A DNA stretch of 64,000 nucleotides, taken from contig CM068367.1 of assembly GCA_034769895.1 (NCBI GenBank), positions 1,312,821,046 through 1,312,885,045 of the forward strand, written 5' to 3'. Origin of the DNA: Magicicada septendecula (taxonomy: Eukaryota > Arthropoda > Insecta > Hemiptera > Cicadidae). How positions within the stretch are numbered: the stretch's first letter is position 1; each line of letters begins with the position of its first letter. Below are positions 21,244 to 32,444 of this stretch, piece by piece. The position numbers were made by a program, and so were the translations under genes. Under the pieces are notes generated by a model that did no database searches, was not told the DNA's origin, and was given only the letters and a program-made list of their open reading frames with translations.

Positions 21244-21565
21244 TTTGGCGTACATCTTCCGTATAACTTCTTCAATTTTTAATTATATTAACTGAGATTG
21301 TGGCTACTTATAAAGCTTCACTTGCTGAATACAATGCGGTTTTCAGAATTGCCGTATATTTATTAGTTTTTAAGTTATCACAGGTTGAACTGATAATTTG
21401 TATTGAGTAAAATTTCATGTTCGTACCAGTATCTGATGTCGCTATGACGAGGTTAGAGTGAGATGGCTGCGATTGTACGCTCTCTCTCTTGCTTATGCTG
21501 CACTACTCCCTCCTTCAGACACTTTCATATAACGCTCAGTTAGGACGCTCATATGAATCGTTATA
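21241..21565 (-). repeat. Partial family A LTR, head-to-head with family B LTR
   Basis: About 323 bp matching the U3-start part of the A LTR (equivalent to 15125-15447). The rest of the LTR is missing. Its start faces the start of the plus-strand B LTR across a 40-bp A/T palindrome (21566-21606). Confidence 0.75.
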
Positions 21566-21606
21566 ATTTATATATATATTATATAACGATATTTATATAT
21601 ATATAT

Positions 21607-23171
21607 TATAACGATTCATAAAGCCGACCCATCAGATCGTTATATGAAAGTGTCATACTGTGCGAGTATAGAGGCGTAAGCAAGAGAGAGAGGGTATAAT
21701 CACAGCTATCTCTGTCTAACATCGCCACTGCTACGAATGTTGCCGGCTTAGACATGAATTTTTATTCAATTATTTTTATTAGTTAAAACTGCAATATCTT
21801 CAAAACTAATAAATATACAGCAATTCTGAAACCTGCATAGTGTTCAGCAATTAAAGCTCTATAAGTAGCCAAAATATCAACCAATATAATTAACATTTAC
21901 AGAAGTTATACAGAAGAAGAATGCCAAGAGAAATAACTAGAGAATTAGGCTAGGTACGAATTAGGTGTTTTCACACACTTACAGAGAAAGACCTAAGCAA
22001 TAATATTCTGTGGTCAGATCTGTGAAATCACGTTTGCAAATACCCATAATCAAACGATTTGCAAACAGAGGAAGTATGAAATTAGCCAGTAATTCTCTAC
22101 CATCTCAAACCTGTTGAGGGGCGTTTGGTCGACTTGTTCGATATTGTTTCAAATGGAAAACGCATGATTTATTAGGTACAACCAATCACAAAGCTGTATT
22201 CAGAAGAGATGCCAACTCAGACTTGGGGAATCGACACTCTTCGTTTGAATCTTAAATGAGCAAGACGTGTGTTAAATACGTGCTAAATTTCTCAAACCAC
22301 GCAAAGTCTTATTTAAATAAACCGTTCGGGAAGTAGTCCGCAGTTGCAGAGGAACTAGTAAAGTTCGATAACAACTCTCGCTGTGTATTATAAATTATAA
22401 TTAATTTATTTGTGAAGTGACCTGTGCAACAGAGAGCTACAGCATCTGTAATTGCCCAGTATCATCGGTCAACGTTTTGGTCAACATCATTTCTTCTGTG
22501 CCGAACCATCAAAAGGAGGATCACTACGGATTTCTATCTACAGTCGACGCATCAATCAGTAAGAAATAGATTCATTGATCAATGAAATTAAGAAACAAAA
22601 TAAATAATAAAAAGCAATAAACAATTTTTTGAAAAGACACTAAGTAAATTCATAATTTGTATTTAATTAGTAAGATTAGCTATAAATTAATATAGGAGTG
22701 TTGAATGGAAGGTGAGGTGTAGTATTGAACGTGCAAATTATTGCAGACCTGTTCTTTAGCACTGGTTTGGGAGATACAAATGTTCTTAATTAAACCAGAT
22801 AAGAACAATTGGTCGTTTGGACGTTTTAATCTTCACTTTTCACGCACACTCATTAATAATAAGAGTTAGGTTAACAATAAGTCATTAACTTAGCTTTGAA
22901 AGAACATTAATAAAATAACATTTAATCGTTAATTAAACAAACTCAAGCAAATTTTAAAGTGTTACTTGTAACGATTCCCCTTGAATTCCACATTCACTGA
23001 ACGAATCCTGAGATAGTGTGTCTCTATGCTCTGAGCTAAGCTGAATCCGTGTCATTTGTATCTGGGATTTGTTCTGGCGCCCAGGTAAAGTAAAAGTCAC
23101 GGGTAAGTAACATTTTATCTATCATTAATTATATAATATCAGTGTGTTAGATAAAAAGGCCGTTAGAAATT
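21607..23171 (+). repeat. Family B 5' LTR
   Basis: 1,565 bp, matching 26690-28254 at a constant offset of 5,083 bp with about a dozen substitutions. It starts TATAACGATTCATAAAGC and is clearly related to the A LTR but diverged through most of its length, so A and B are sister subfamilies. It ends just before the primer site at 23172. Confidence 0.85.
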
Positions 23172-23189
23172 TGGCGCCCAACGTGGGGC
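23172..23189 (+). promoter_or_regulatory. Primer-binding site, tRNA-Lys type
   Basis: TGGCGCCCAACGTGGGGC is complementary to the 18 3'-terminal bases (with CCA) of animal tRNA-Lys with anticodon CUU, as I recall that tRNA. Its position immediately after the LTR is as expected. The same 18 bases recur at 28255-28272 after the second LTR. Confidence 0.8.
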
Positions 23190-23381
23190 CCGATTAAACT
23201 CACAAATTTATGTATAGGTAAATAAGGTATATATAAATTTGGTGTGCAACTATTAACCCAAGTGACTAGTTTGAATTGTAATAATATTTAATTTGAAACG
23301 AAGTGGAATTTAAGGTTACAAATAACTGTTGAAGAGTTAAATATTAAAATAAATTTTGTTAAATAATAATAAAATTAAAAA

Positions 23382-24926
23382 ATGGCTAAATTACAAGCAG
23401 TAGATATGGCAGCAATTGAACAGATGTTTAAGCAGTTGACCACTAAAATAGATGAAAATAAGAATCAATTATCTAGTGAAATTGAAAGAACAAGTAGTCA
23501 ATTAAATAGTAAAATAGATGAAAATAATCAAAATTTAGAGGAAAGTAATAAGAAATTAATAAATGATGTTAATAATAAAATAGAGCAAACTAATAAATAC
23601 TTATCTAGCGAAATGAAACAAATAAACGAAAATTTAACTAGTCAAATAGAACAAAGTAGTAAAGAAGCTACATTTAAAATAGATGAAGAAATAGCAAATT
23701 TAGCTATTAATTTAGCTAGTAAAATAGATGAGAGTAATCTTAAGTTTGATAAGCATACCGAAGAGGTTAAAACTACATTAGAGGAATTTAGGAAACAAGT
23801 AAACACTAATTTTCGCCGTCAAGACGAAAAACTAAATAAATTTATAAACGAATTTCATGAACTTTTAGAACAGAAAGTAACCCTTATTAACCAACAATTT
23901 AGTGAAGTAACTGCTGAATTGAAAACCCAAACGCTTCTAAATAAAGAAGAAATTTTCAACTGGGTGAAAATATTAAGGGGGTTAAGCAACAAGTAGAGAG
24001 TAAGCCGGACCGAGACGAAGTACATCAAAAGGTAGAACAGCGATTAAAGGTAATGCGGGAAGATCTGACTAAGGCAATGAAGTCACAGCAAACCAGAGTC
24101 GTGAAGTGTGGGGGCTATAAGAAAGAACCGGAAAACCTTGCATTCTCAGGAAACCCACATGAGAATCCTGTGGAGTTTCTACGGCTGTTTGAGGCTTATG
24201 TATCTCGCGTAAACCCACTGTGGACGACGAGGACAAGAAGGACATGTTAGGCCAATTTCTCAAGAATTGGGCAGGTACGTGGTGGAAAGTCATCTCAGAC
24301 CGAGTCCAAACCTACGCCGACTTCAGAGAAAAATTCATTGCTCAATACTGGAACATTCAGATCCAAAGAAGGGTACGCGATCATCTGGAATTTGGTAATT
24401 ATCACCCATCAATGAATATGACAACAACCAACTATGTGCTAAACGTAATGGCACAAGTAAAGCATCTAACACCACGAATAGAGGATAGAGAAACCTAGTG
24501 TACAAGCTAGCGCGTCATTTCTGGGAATGCACTAGAGTAGCAACCACTACTAGAGGAGTGGATACTCTAGAAAAGTTTATAATGGTCGTGGATGAATGTC
24601 AAGACCTAGAGAGGGACCTGAAGCGTGTAAATAATCAGCTGTGTAACTACTCTAGAGACGATCATCAGAAACCAACTTTCTACCCAACGAAAAGAAGAGA
24701 CAATGAACGCCCAAAAGAAAAAAGGTTTACCCCATATCCGGGTAACAAACCCCAAAATCGGCAGGAATTGGAAGAAAATGGTAGAAGTAGGAGCATTGAA
24801 ACCCGACAAAATAAAGGGTATAAGGTATGTAAAACAGCCATAACATCTACCGAGCCACAACCGTCTACTAGTAAAATGAATACGGGAAACGGGAAAGCAC
24901 TGCAGGTAGAAAAGAAACAAAACTAA
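23382..24926 (+). pseudogene. Family B gag
   Basis: The ATG at 23382 starts M-A-K-L-Q-A-V-D-M-A-A-I-E-Q-M-F, nearly identical to family A. The helical region has fewer 11-residue repeats than A. The capsid-like region carries W-A-G-T-W-W-K-V and Q-Y-W-N-I-Q-I-Q-R-R. At least three frameshifts break it, near 23955, 24222 and 24490. The C-terminus, in a frame ending at 24926, is a P-Q-P-S-T-S tail without zinc knuckles. Pol begins in the -1 frame at the A-rich stretch before the stop. Confidence 0.8.
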
Positions 24927-26247
24927 ACCTACCATTACCTGCAGTGAAACAACCCACGAAAACAGGTAAAAAGAAAGTAACAAATAATATAAAACAAGTG
25001 AGCGATAGGGAGTTCTTGTTAAAAGAAGAGCAAGAAGTGGGTAGAAGCCATTATCCCGAATGTCCAGAAATAATTTGTAAAATCAGTAATCTACTAGTAC
25101 GAGCGCTAATAGACACCGCCAGTGAGGTAACCTGTGTCAGCTCAAAGTTTGTAGAAAATAATAGTCAGTTGCGTAATTGTCCCAGACTACCCGTAAAAAT
25201 TTGTAATGTTCAGGGAGCCACTGGAGCCAAAATGCAAAAGATAACTGAACAAATTTATTTACCTATCAATATAAATGGTACCCAAACCCAAATTGTAGCT
25301 CTTATAGTCCCGAAACTCGTTCATGGTTGTATTATTGGGGTAGATACGTTACTTGAATGGAAGGCAGAAATAAATTTCAAAAGAAATACCATCACGATGG
25401 AAATTGATACTAATAAAATCAATATAAACATTACAGAATTTAAACATTGGAAGTCCGTAAGTGTCATAAAAGGGTATAGAGAGAAACCGCTAGTTGACGT
25501 TAGGAGTGACCAGCACTGTATTGATGATACTCCAGAAATCAACATCAGGACGGAGTTGAACAACGAGCAACAGAACCAAATTCAGCAACTCGTCTGTGAG
25601 TATAGGGATGTTTTTAGAACAGAGCCTGGAAGAGCTAAGTTCTATGAACATCAGTTAACACTTACTGAAAACGCATCATTTGTGCACAGGACTTATCTAA
25701 TCCCTTTACACTATAGAGAAGAAGTGGAAAAAGAGGTCCAACAGATGTTAGCAAATGGAGTTATAGAGAGGGCAAGTAGTCCCTATATTAACCCTTTAGT
25801 AGTTGTCACCAAGCCAACGGGAGTATCCGCTTATGCCTTGATGCCAGGAAATTAAATTCTTTATTAGTACCTGATTACGAGTGCGCAAGGAGTGTGGAAG
25901 AATTGTTCCAAAAATGTAATGGAGTTAAGTACATGACCAAACTGGACTTAACATCAGGATTTTGGCAAATTACAATCCGCAAATGTGATAGACAGTATAC
26001 GGCATTTTTGTATAAAAACAAGTGCTACCAATTTAAAGTGGTACCTTTTGGCCTGAGCACCAGCTTAGCTGCAATGGTAAGGTTTGTGGAAGGAGAGGAA
26101 GTGCTAGTGAAAGCGAATCCTGTATCCTCTGCCATAGATAATACCACGGCCAAGTTCTTTCCGATATTCGTGGGACCTTATAGAATAGAAAAGCAGGTTG
26201 CAAGGTACACATACATATTAAAAGATGTTGAAAAAACAAAGTTATAG
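24927..26247 (+). pseudogene. Family B pol: protease and half an RT fused to an integrase tail
   Basis: The frame from about 24914 contains a protease whose active-site block reads A-L-I-D-T-A-S-E-V-T (Gly of D-T-G changed to Ala). RT entry blocks V-I-E-R-A-S-S-P-Y-I-N-P-L-V-V-V follow. A frameshift near 25840 leads to L-D-L-T-S-G-F-W-Q-I and V-P-F-G-L-S-T. At about 26073 the RT frame is joined directly to the integrase C-terminal segment (G-P-Y-R-I-E-K-Q-V). YVDD, RNase H and the DDE core are therefore missing. Unlike A, the deletion starts inside the palm, so A and B lost their enzymes independently. Confidence 0.8.
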
Positions 26248-26676
26248 GAAAGTACCATGGGGATAGTTTGAGGAAATATAAACAAAATATAGAGCAATAA
26301 AGAAACAATGGTTTGAGCCAATGAGGTATGTGAATCAAACGCAGTCAAACAAATATTTGTAAATGTCTTTGAAGCAATGTCAATGTTAATAAGTAGTAGT
26401 TAAATAAATGTTAGTATTGTCGTTTTGATCATTGCCATCAATTAAATCAAACTTGTGATTAAAGCATTAATGTTCGTATAAATCTCTAATATGTGTATGC
26501 CATGTTAAGTTTAGTAACATATTGTAATAATTAGTTATAAGGTAGAAGTAAGCAAAATTGTAATAGTGCAAAATGTGTGCGAGCAAAAAAAATAGTGCAA
26601 GTTTTAAAATGTGCGTAACTTTACAATAAGAAAAAAAATTAATGTATTTCTTAAAATAATCAATTTTGTTTATACC

Positions 26677-26685
26677 AAGTGGGGG
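26677..26685 (+). promoter_or_regulatory. Family B polypurine tract
   Basis: AAGTGGGGG lies directly before the TATA-rich start of the 3' LTR at 26690. The same purine run stands at the equivalent place in both family A copies, on the other strand. Confidence 0.7.
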
Positions 26686-26689
26686 TATA

Positions 26690-28281
26690 TATAACGATTC
26701 ATAAAGCCGACCCATCAGATCGTTATATGAAAGTGTCATACTGTGCGAGTATAGAGGCGTAAGCAAGAGAGAGAGGGTATAGTCACAGCTATCTCTGTCT
26801 AACATCGCCACTGCTACGAATGTTGCCGGCTTAGACATGAATTTTTATTCAATTATTTTTATTAGTTAAAACTGCAATATCTTCAAAACTAATAAATATA
26901 CAGCAATTCTGAAACCTGCATAGTGTTCAGCAATTAAAGCTCTATAAGTAGCCAAAATATCAACCAATATAATTAACATTTACAGAAGTTATACAGAAGA
27001 AGAACGCCAAGAGAAATAACTAGAGAATTAGGCTAGGTACGAATTAGGTGTTTTCACACACTTACAGAGAAAGACCTAAGCAATAATATTCTGTGGTCAG
27101 ATTTGTGAAATCACGTTTGCAAATACCCATAATCAAACGATTTGCAAACAGAGGAAGTATGAAATTAGCCAGTAATTCTCTACCATCTCAAACCTGTTGA
27201 GGGGCATTTGGTCGACTTGTTCGATATTGTTTCAAATGGAAAACGCATGATTTATTAGGTACAACCAATCACAAAGCTGTATTCAGAAGAGATGCCAACT
27301 CAGACTTGGGGAATCGACACTCTTCGTTTGAATCTTAAATGAGCAAGACGTGTGTTAAATACGTGCTAAATTTCACAAACCACGCAAAGTCTTATTTAAA
27401 TAAACCGTTCGGGAAGTAGTCCGCAGTTGCAGAGGAACTAGTAAAGTTCGATAACAACTCTCGCTGTGTATTATAAATAATAATTAATTTATTTGTGAAG
27501 TGACCTGTGCAACAGAGAGCTACAGCATCTGTAATTGCCCAGTATCATCGGTCAACGTTTTGGTCAACATAATTTCTTCTGTGCCGAACCATCAAAAGGA
27601 GGATCACTACGGATTTCTATCTACGGTCGACGCATCAATCAGTAAGAAATAGATTCATTGATCAATGAAATTAAGAAACAAAATAAATAATAAAAAGCAA
27701 TAAACAATTTTTTGAAAAGACACTAAGTAAATTCATAATTTGTATTTAATTAGTAAGATTAGCTATAAATTAATATAGGAGTGTTGAATGGAAGGTGAGG
27801 TGTAGTATTGAATGTGCAAATTATTGCAGACCTGTTCTTTAGCACTGGTTTGGGAGATACAAATGTTCTTAATTAAACCAGATAAGAACAATTGGTCGTT
27901 TGGACATTTTAATCTTCACTTTTCACGCACACTCATTAATAATAAGAGTTAGGTTAGCAATAAGTCATTAACTTAGCTTTGAAAGAACATTAATAAAATA
28001 ACATTTAATCGTTAATTAAACAAACTCAAGCAAATTTTAAAGTGTTATTTGTAACGATTCCCCTTGAATTCCACATTCACTGAACGAATCCTGAGATAGT
28101 GTGTCTCTATGCTCTGAGCTAAGCTGAATCCGTGTCATTTGTATCTGGGATTTGTTCTGGCGCCCAGGTAAAGTAAAAGTCACGGGTAAGTAACATTTTA
28201 TCTATCATTAATTATATAATATCAGTGTGTTAGATAAAAAGGGCGTTAGAAATTTGGCGCCCAACGTGGGGCCCGATTAAA
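26690..28281 (+). repeat. Family B 3' LTR followed by a second primer site
   Basis: The LTR runs 26690-28254. It is followed not by target DNA but by the primer site (28255-28272) and nine more bases of the internal region, after which the sequence switches to family A at 28282. A 3' LTR followed by leader sequence means B was also part of an LTR-internal-LTR-internal chain before being cut. Confidence 0.8.
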
Positions 28282-28333
28282 CTTGTTGTTGATGAGTCCC
28301 TATTTCCTTAAGTCGTCTAACTACTTCAGGTTT
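28282..28333 (-). pseudogene. Family A copy 2, short pol piece
   Basis: 52 bp of minus-strand pol matching 15972-16023. Its first 29 bp repeat 21215-21243. It is cut off on the right by the LTR of element E at 28334. Confidence 0.75.
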
Positions 28334-28533
28334 TGTGCCGGCGTTTGCACGAGCCGGCATTCGGAGAAATACTATACTAGTTTTCGTCTACGGATAAGTG
28401 TCACGGCATGAGTGGGTAAACGCAATTTCGAAGGCAGTGCTTCGACGATGACGCGATCTGGTGGCGAATTTTAGGTTTCGTTATGAGAGCTGGAGAATGT
28501 ATCAGTCGCCCCCATATCTCCATCGAATAAACA
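28334..28533 (+). repeat. Element E 5' LTR (200 bp)
   Basis: Begins TGTGCCGGCG and ends AATAAACA, the usual TG...CA form, followed after two bases by a primer site. Copies occur at 32238-32444 (same strand) and 35770-35968 (opposite strand). It carries an AATAAA signal five bases before its end. Confidence 0.8.
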
Positions 28534-28535
28534 GA

Positions 28536-28553
28536 TGGTAGCAGAGCGCGGTT
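28536..28553 (+). promoter_or_regulatory. Primer-binding site, initiator-Met tRNA type
   Basis: TGGTAGCAGAGCGCGGTT starts two bases after the LTR. The first 12 bases match the complement of the 3' end of insect initiator Met tRNA as I remember it, and the remainder matches partly. This makes E an LTR retroelement rather than a DNA transposon with inverted termini. Confidence 0.65.
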
Positions 28554-29179
28554 GATTCTAGGGTCGAACCCTTGGGTCCTTGGGTGTGACGGGGCTTGCA
28601 AACTCGGAAAACATTTGGGGCAAAATGAAATTTCAAAAATCAAAGAAATTAACACATAGGCCAAGGTATATCATGTTTATTGTTTTATATGTGTATGTCA
28701 ATGTATAATTGTTAGGTTGTTTAACTTGTGAGTCTGATCGCACCACGGGGTAGGTATCCGTAGTTAGAAAATTTTGAGATGTTGAACTGCCGGGGTTCTT
28801 AACCGTTGCCTGGGGGGGATAGAATATATTAGTAATTCGAGGTCGAATTATACCGTGTGGCATTAGCGGGATGCGGTATGGCCCGATCGGAAGTCGGTAC
28901 CGTCACCGACTTAATTCATGTATTGAGAGGTTTCTGAATTTGATGCCGATTTATGGTTGCTAGCTATGTGTTGGTGAGGCGTGTATGTCGTGATTCGTGT
29001 TAGGTGTTGTGTATGTTAGGTACGTGTTGGTTGTTGCTTGTTCTCTTCAGTGGTGTTGACGAAGTTGGTTCAGAAGTAGGCCAGGTCTCCGCAGCGCTAG
29101 AGAACCCAGGGGTCGCTCGAAGGAAGGAACAGTACTCGGGTTTTTCGGTTTTGTAAGTCATGTTTGTGTTAGGTGTTTC
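28554..29179 (+). other. Element E leader
   Basis: Non-coding leader between the primer site and the gag-like frame. It contains a perfect 8-bp hairpin at 28891-28912 (AAGTCGGT and ACCGACTT). GC content is higher than in the surrounding family A sequence. Confidence 0.55.
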
Positions 29180-31227
29180 GTGGGAATTTATGTTTTGTTG
29201 TTGTGTGTTGTGAATTGTGCAATTCTGGTGGCGGTATGCTATCAGAAGTTGCCCCACCCCATTTCAGGCGTTCTCCAGAAATTTCCGGTGGTGAATGGAG
29301 TTGATGAGGACCAGCTGCTGGTTTTCTTGGACCTGGTGCTGCAGTTGGCAGATTCCCGGGGGTGTCCGATGGGGAGGTCTTGTCCCTTATATACCCGTAT
29401 TGCCGGGGTCCGTTGGCTGAGCTGGTCACCAACACTCTGCATCGGGGTGGCAGTGTTGACGCTTTCCATGGGGAGGTGTTGAACTTCTTCCTACCCCTTC
29501 GACGACGTGCCCAGCTTAAGTTAGAGTTATTCTATCGCCTACAGGCCAACGGAGAGGCGTTAGGGGACTTCGTGCATGATATACGGAAAGCTGCCCGGGT
29601 GTTAAGGTTGGGGTTGGCCAAGACGGAAGTTATACAAGCAATTCTGGAAGGACTGAATCCCCAAGAGAGATCTCGTTTGATATTCACGGACCGTCCACGT
29701 TGTTTCGCGGATCTGGACCGGTTGTGTGTGGTTTCTAGTACTGTCCAGGCTGGGGACGAGTCCCGGGGAAGAGCTGCTACAGATGTCCAATACTCCAGTG
29801 GTTTGTTAGGAAGTGGTAAAAAGGACAAACATGGTGGTTGGAGGAGAACACAAGAGACGGTCAGAAAAACTGAATATTCCGGAAGTAATGGAGGCTACAA
29901 GGGGGTGGCAAGTGGAAAGACGGTAACAACAGCTACAGCACAGAAAACAAAGAAGTATGAAATTAACAGGGGAAGAAGAAGTTATATTAGGGAATCAACA
30001 TTGGCCAGTAGGGAGCCTGTAGCAAGGCGTTATTCCTATTCGGAGACAAAGGAAACTTTAAATGTTCCAGAGGAATTACAAGTGCCTAAGAGAGTAGTGG
30101 ATGAAGAAGGTGAAGCAGAAGAAGAAAAGCAGAATAACTTCTGTGGATCAACACAAGACGACAAGAAAACGTCTGTTGATACTGAATTACAGGACTCAAA
30201 GAGGACATCATGGTTGAATCCAGATGCCGCAGAATTTGTTCCGGTATCTCCGTCTCAGTTCGTGAGGGATCCTGAGCCTGTAACATCATCATACAAAGGC
30301 CTGCCTACGCAGGGATATGAGAAGTCATTTGAGGGTGTAGCTTTACCATCGCCAGTAGAATTTAATTTAGACATTGCACATGGACCTGGACAGCTGGATT
30401 CCAGGGTGGAAAATGTTGAGGATGTTGTAGTTGCTGAAGGGGGTCAAGGAGAGGAATCGAAGGAAGAGGCAGAAGGGCGGTCTGCAGATGCTGCGCAGGG
30501 GAGTATAGTTGTAAGTGTTAGGGAGACTGAAGAGTCTGAGTTTGCAGAGGGACACAGGGATGTCCAGGCTGCAAGTGTTTCTGAGGTTGCGGATAGACAC
30601 GGGGATGTCCATGCCGCAAGTGTGGTGGAAGAAGATGAGGTAGAAGTTGAGGAGAAATTTGGGGGCAGCGTTGTGGAGTGTGCGAGTGAGAATGGTGTAG
30701 CGTGTGAAGATGTGCAGACGCCTTCTGTAAGTAGTGCTGAGGATTCCGAGGTACGGAAAGAAGTTTCAGGTGGACCAGACGAGCAACTAGAGGATGATGA
30801 AGATGTGCAGTGTTCTGACGGTGGTGGTGGATGCGATGGCGATGATGTTGATGATGAATGTGTTGATGAAAATGAGATTGGAGAAGAGGTTAGTGAAGAA
30901 GTTTGTGAAGGAGCTGGTGACGAGGGTGATGAAGAAATCGATGAGGAGCTGGGTGAAGATGCGGTTGAAAATGGTTCAGAGGAGCAACTGGAAGATGGTG
31001 AGGATGTGCAGTGTCATGAGGTTGATTTGGATTATGGGGACGAAGAAGGGGGAATTGCAGAAGAGGAAGAAGGAATAGAGGAAGAAAAGGAAGGGGTGGA
31101 AGAAAGAGAAGCCGGGAGTTTAGATGATGAGGATAATCCAAAGTGGAGTGAAAGTAGTGATGTAAGTTGCCTTGATTCTGATTCAGAGGAAACCAGTCAG
31201 TACAGCTCAACGCGAGATAGTTTCTGA
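29180..31227 (+). pseudogene. Element E gag-like protein with acidic tail
   Basis: The main frame (29362-31227, about 620 codons) begins inside a capsid-like region that includes IYPYCRGPLAELV, F-Y-R-L-Q-A-N-G-E-A-L-G-D-F and V-I-Q-A-I-L-E-G-L-N-P. Its N-terminal part lies in another frame upstream (L-P-H-P-I-S-G-V-L-Q-K-F then Q-L-L-V-F-L-D-L-V) and joins it at the G5 run at 29358-29362, so one base is probably lost or gained there. No good ATG marks the start. From about residue 240 the protein turns strongly acidic (long E/D runs, pI clearly low) instead of ending in a basic or zinc-knuckle nucleocapsid. No protease, RT or integrase follows before the 3' LTR. This resembles gag-only non-autonomous LTR elements. 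Confidence 0.65.
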
Positions 31228-31488
31228 GAGAGTGGTGTCCGGAAGGAACGAGTACCTAAATTCCGTCACAGAAAGGTGAGAAGAAGCGGTTAACAGGTAG
31301 TGGGTAGATGTTCCCCACAGTCTCAGTGGTGTTCGTCTACTTCAGGGTTGCGCCCCTGCCCACGCGAGCCTTGGTTTCCTCCTTTCATTCTCCTTTTCGG
31401 AGGGAACCATGTCCTTAACCTTAGTCCTGGCTATTGACCTTTCAATGATCCTTGCCCTTTTCATCTTCCCGATTTTCCTACCCCTCCC

Positions 31489-31490
<2 letters not shown>

Positions 31491-31521
<31 letters not shown>
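31491..31521. repeat. Poly-A tract, 31 bp
   Basis: An internal A run within element E. No RT frame or target duplication marks it as a LINE tail, so I treat it as a homopolymer. Confidence 0.9.
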
Positions 31522-31523
<2 letters not shown>

Positions 31524-31870
31524 GATAAGGAGTTAGAGACTTGCCGAGAGTGTCGCCTTAGATTATCGTGGTCTTGGAGAGCGTCAGTGTCCCCGTTTGG
31601 CGAAGTTATGTGGTATTGTTCTATTGTTTCTGTTGTTGTAGATTGATTGCTGGTTAGTGTAGAGACTGAGCCATGCCGCATTCCCCGGGTGTTTTGTGTT
31701 CTTCGTTGAAGGAGAGAGTTGTCTAGACGGAGCTGTGGAGAGTTACCCCCCCCCCCGCTAGTTACTGTGTGTAAGCGAGTTAAGTAAGAGAAGGGATGAT
31801 GTTCGCGTGCCCTCTATGCGGTCTTCTCGGTCCGGCTACGCAGGGCCGTCCGCCCTAGTGTAGGGATGTG

Positions 31871-31920
31871 GGCCAGCCATATGGCAAGGATGGAGATGCC
31901 TTGTTGGTGCATATGGCTGG
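31871..31920. other. Hairpin 1 of element E
   Basis: An 11-bp perfect outer stem (CCAGCCATATG at 31873-31883 with CATATGGCTGG at 31910-31920) and an inner CAAGG/CCTTG stem. The loop region resembles that of hairpin 2. Confidence 0.7.
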
Positions 31921-31950
31921 TTGGTCCAAGAGGTGGACGAGAGGTAGTAC

Positions 31951-32010
31951 GGTCACTCACATACCAAGGTGGGAGAAACCTTGTTTGGTCTTGGGTATGT
32001 GAGTGGGACC
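31951..32010. other. Hairpin 2 of element E
   Basis: A 12-bp perfect stem (CACTCACATACC at 31954-31965 with GGTATGTGAGTG at 31994-32005), outer GGT/ACC, and an inner CAAGG/CCTTG stem. It shares the layout and loop-proximal sequence of hairpin 1 but has a different outer stem. Confidence 0.7.
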
Positions 32011-32225
32011 GGTCGAAGTAGGTGATGGTCACCGGAGAGGGTGACGTGTTGGGGCAGTCCCGTGGGGTTGGCATGGCGGAGAGGGTCGCATGGGGATGGC
32101 CGCAGTTCTGAGCCTCTGTTCTCCTGAGAGCAAGGACCACTGGGATCACCATTGAATTTCGGCTATGGGGGGTACACTGCAGGGTACCCCCCTGAGTGCA
32201 AGTGTGGGGCAAGCAGGTTACCCTT

Positions 32226-32237
32226 TTGGGGTGGGGG
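32226..32237 (+). promoter_or_regulatory. Element E polypurine tract
   Basis: The purine-rich run TGGGGTGGGGG directly precedes the TGTGCCGG start of the 3' LTR. This is the expected plus-strand primer position. Confidence 0.65.
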
Positions 32238-32444
32238 TGTGCCGGCGTTCGCAGAAATACTATACTAGTTTTCGTCTACGGATAAATGTCGTGGCACGAG
32301 TGGGTAAACGCAATTTCGAAGGCAGTGCTTCGTTGATGATGCGATCTGGTGGTGAATTTTAGGTTTCGTTATGAGAGCTGGAGAATGTATCAGTCGCCGC
32401 CATATCTCCATCGAATAATTTTTTTTTTTTTTTTTTTTTTAACA
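32238..32444 (+). repeat. Element E 3' LTR, with T22 expansion
   Basis: Matches the 5' LTR except for a missing segment near the start (the duplicated GCCGGC block) and a T22 run (32419-32440) inserted next to the AATAAA signal. It ends AACA at 32444. The flank after it does not repeat the four bases before the 5' LTR. Confidence 0.7.

Larger units (their letters stand above)
31228..32225 (+). other. Element E 3' non-coding region
   Basis: About 1 kb without a coding frame between the gag-like stop and the polypurine tract. It holds an A31 run, a C-run near 31747-31757 and two related long hairpins (31871-31920 and 31951-32010). Confidence 0.6.

Noticed and set aside
21215..28310. The 29-bp direct repeat as a normal target-site duplication
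   Set aside because: Ty3/gypsy integrases make 4-6 bp duplications, and the insert does not begin at an LTR end on its left side. It is better explained by break repair or capture.
31491..31521. Poly-A run as a LINE or SINE tail
   Set aside because: No RT, tRNA-like head or target duplication is associated with it, and it lies inside element E between gag and the polypurine tract.
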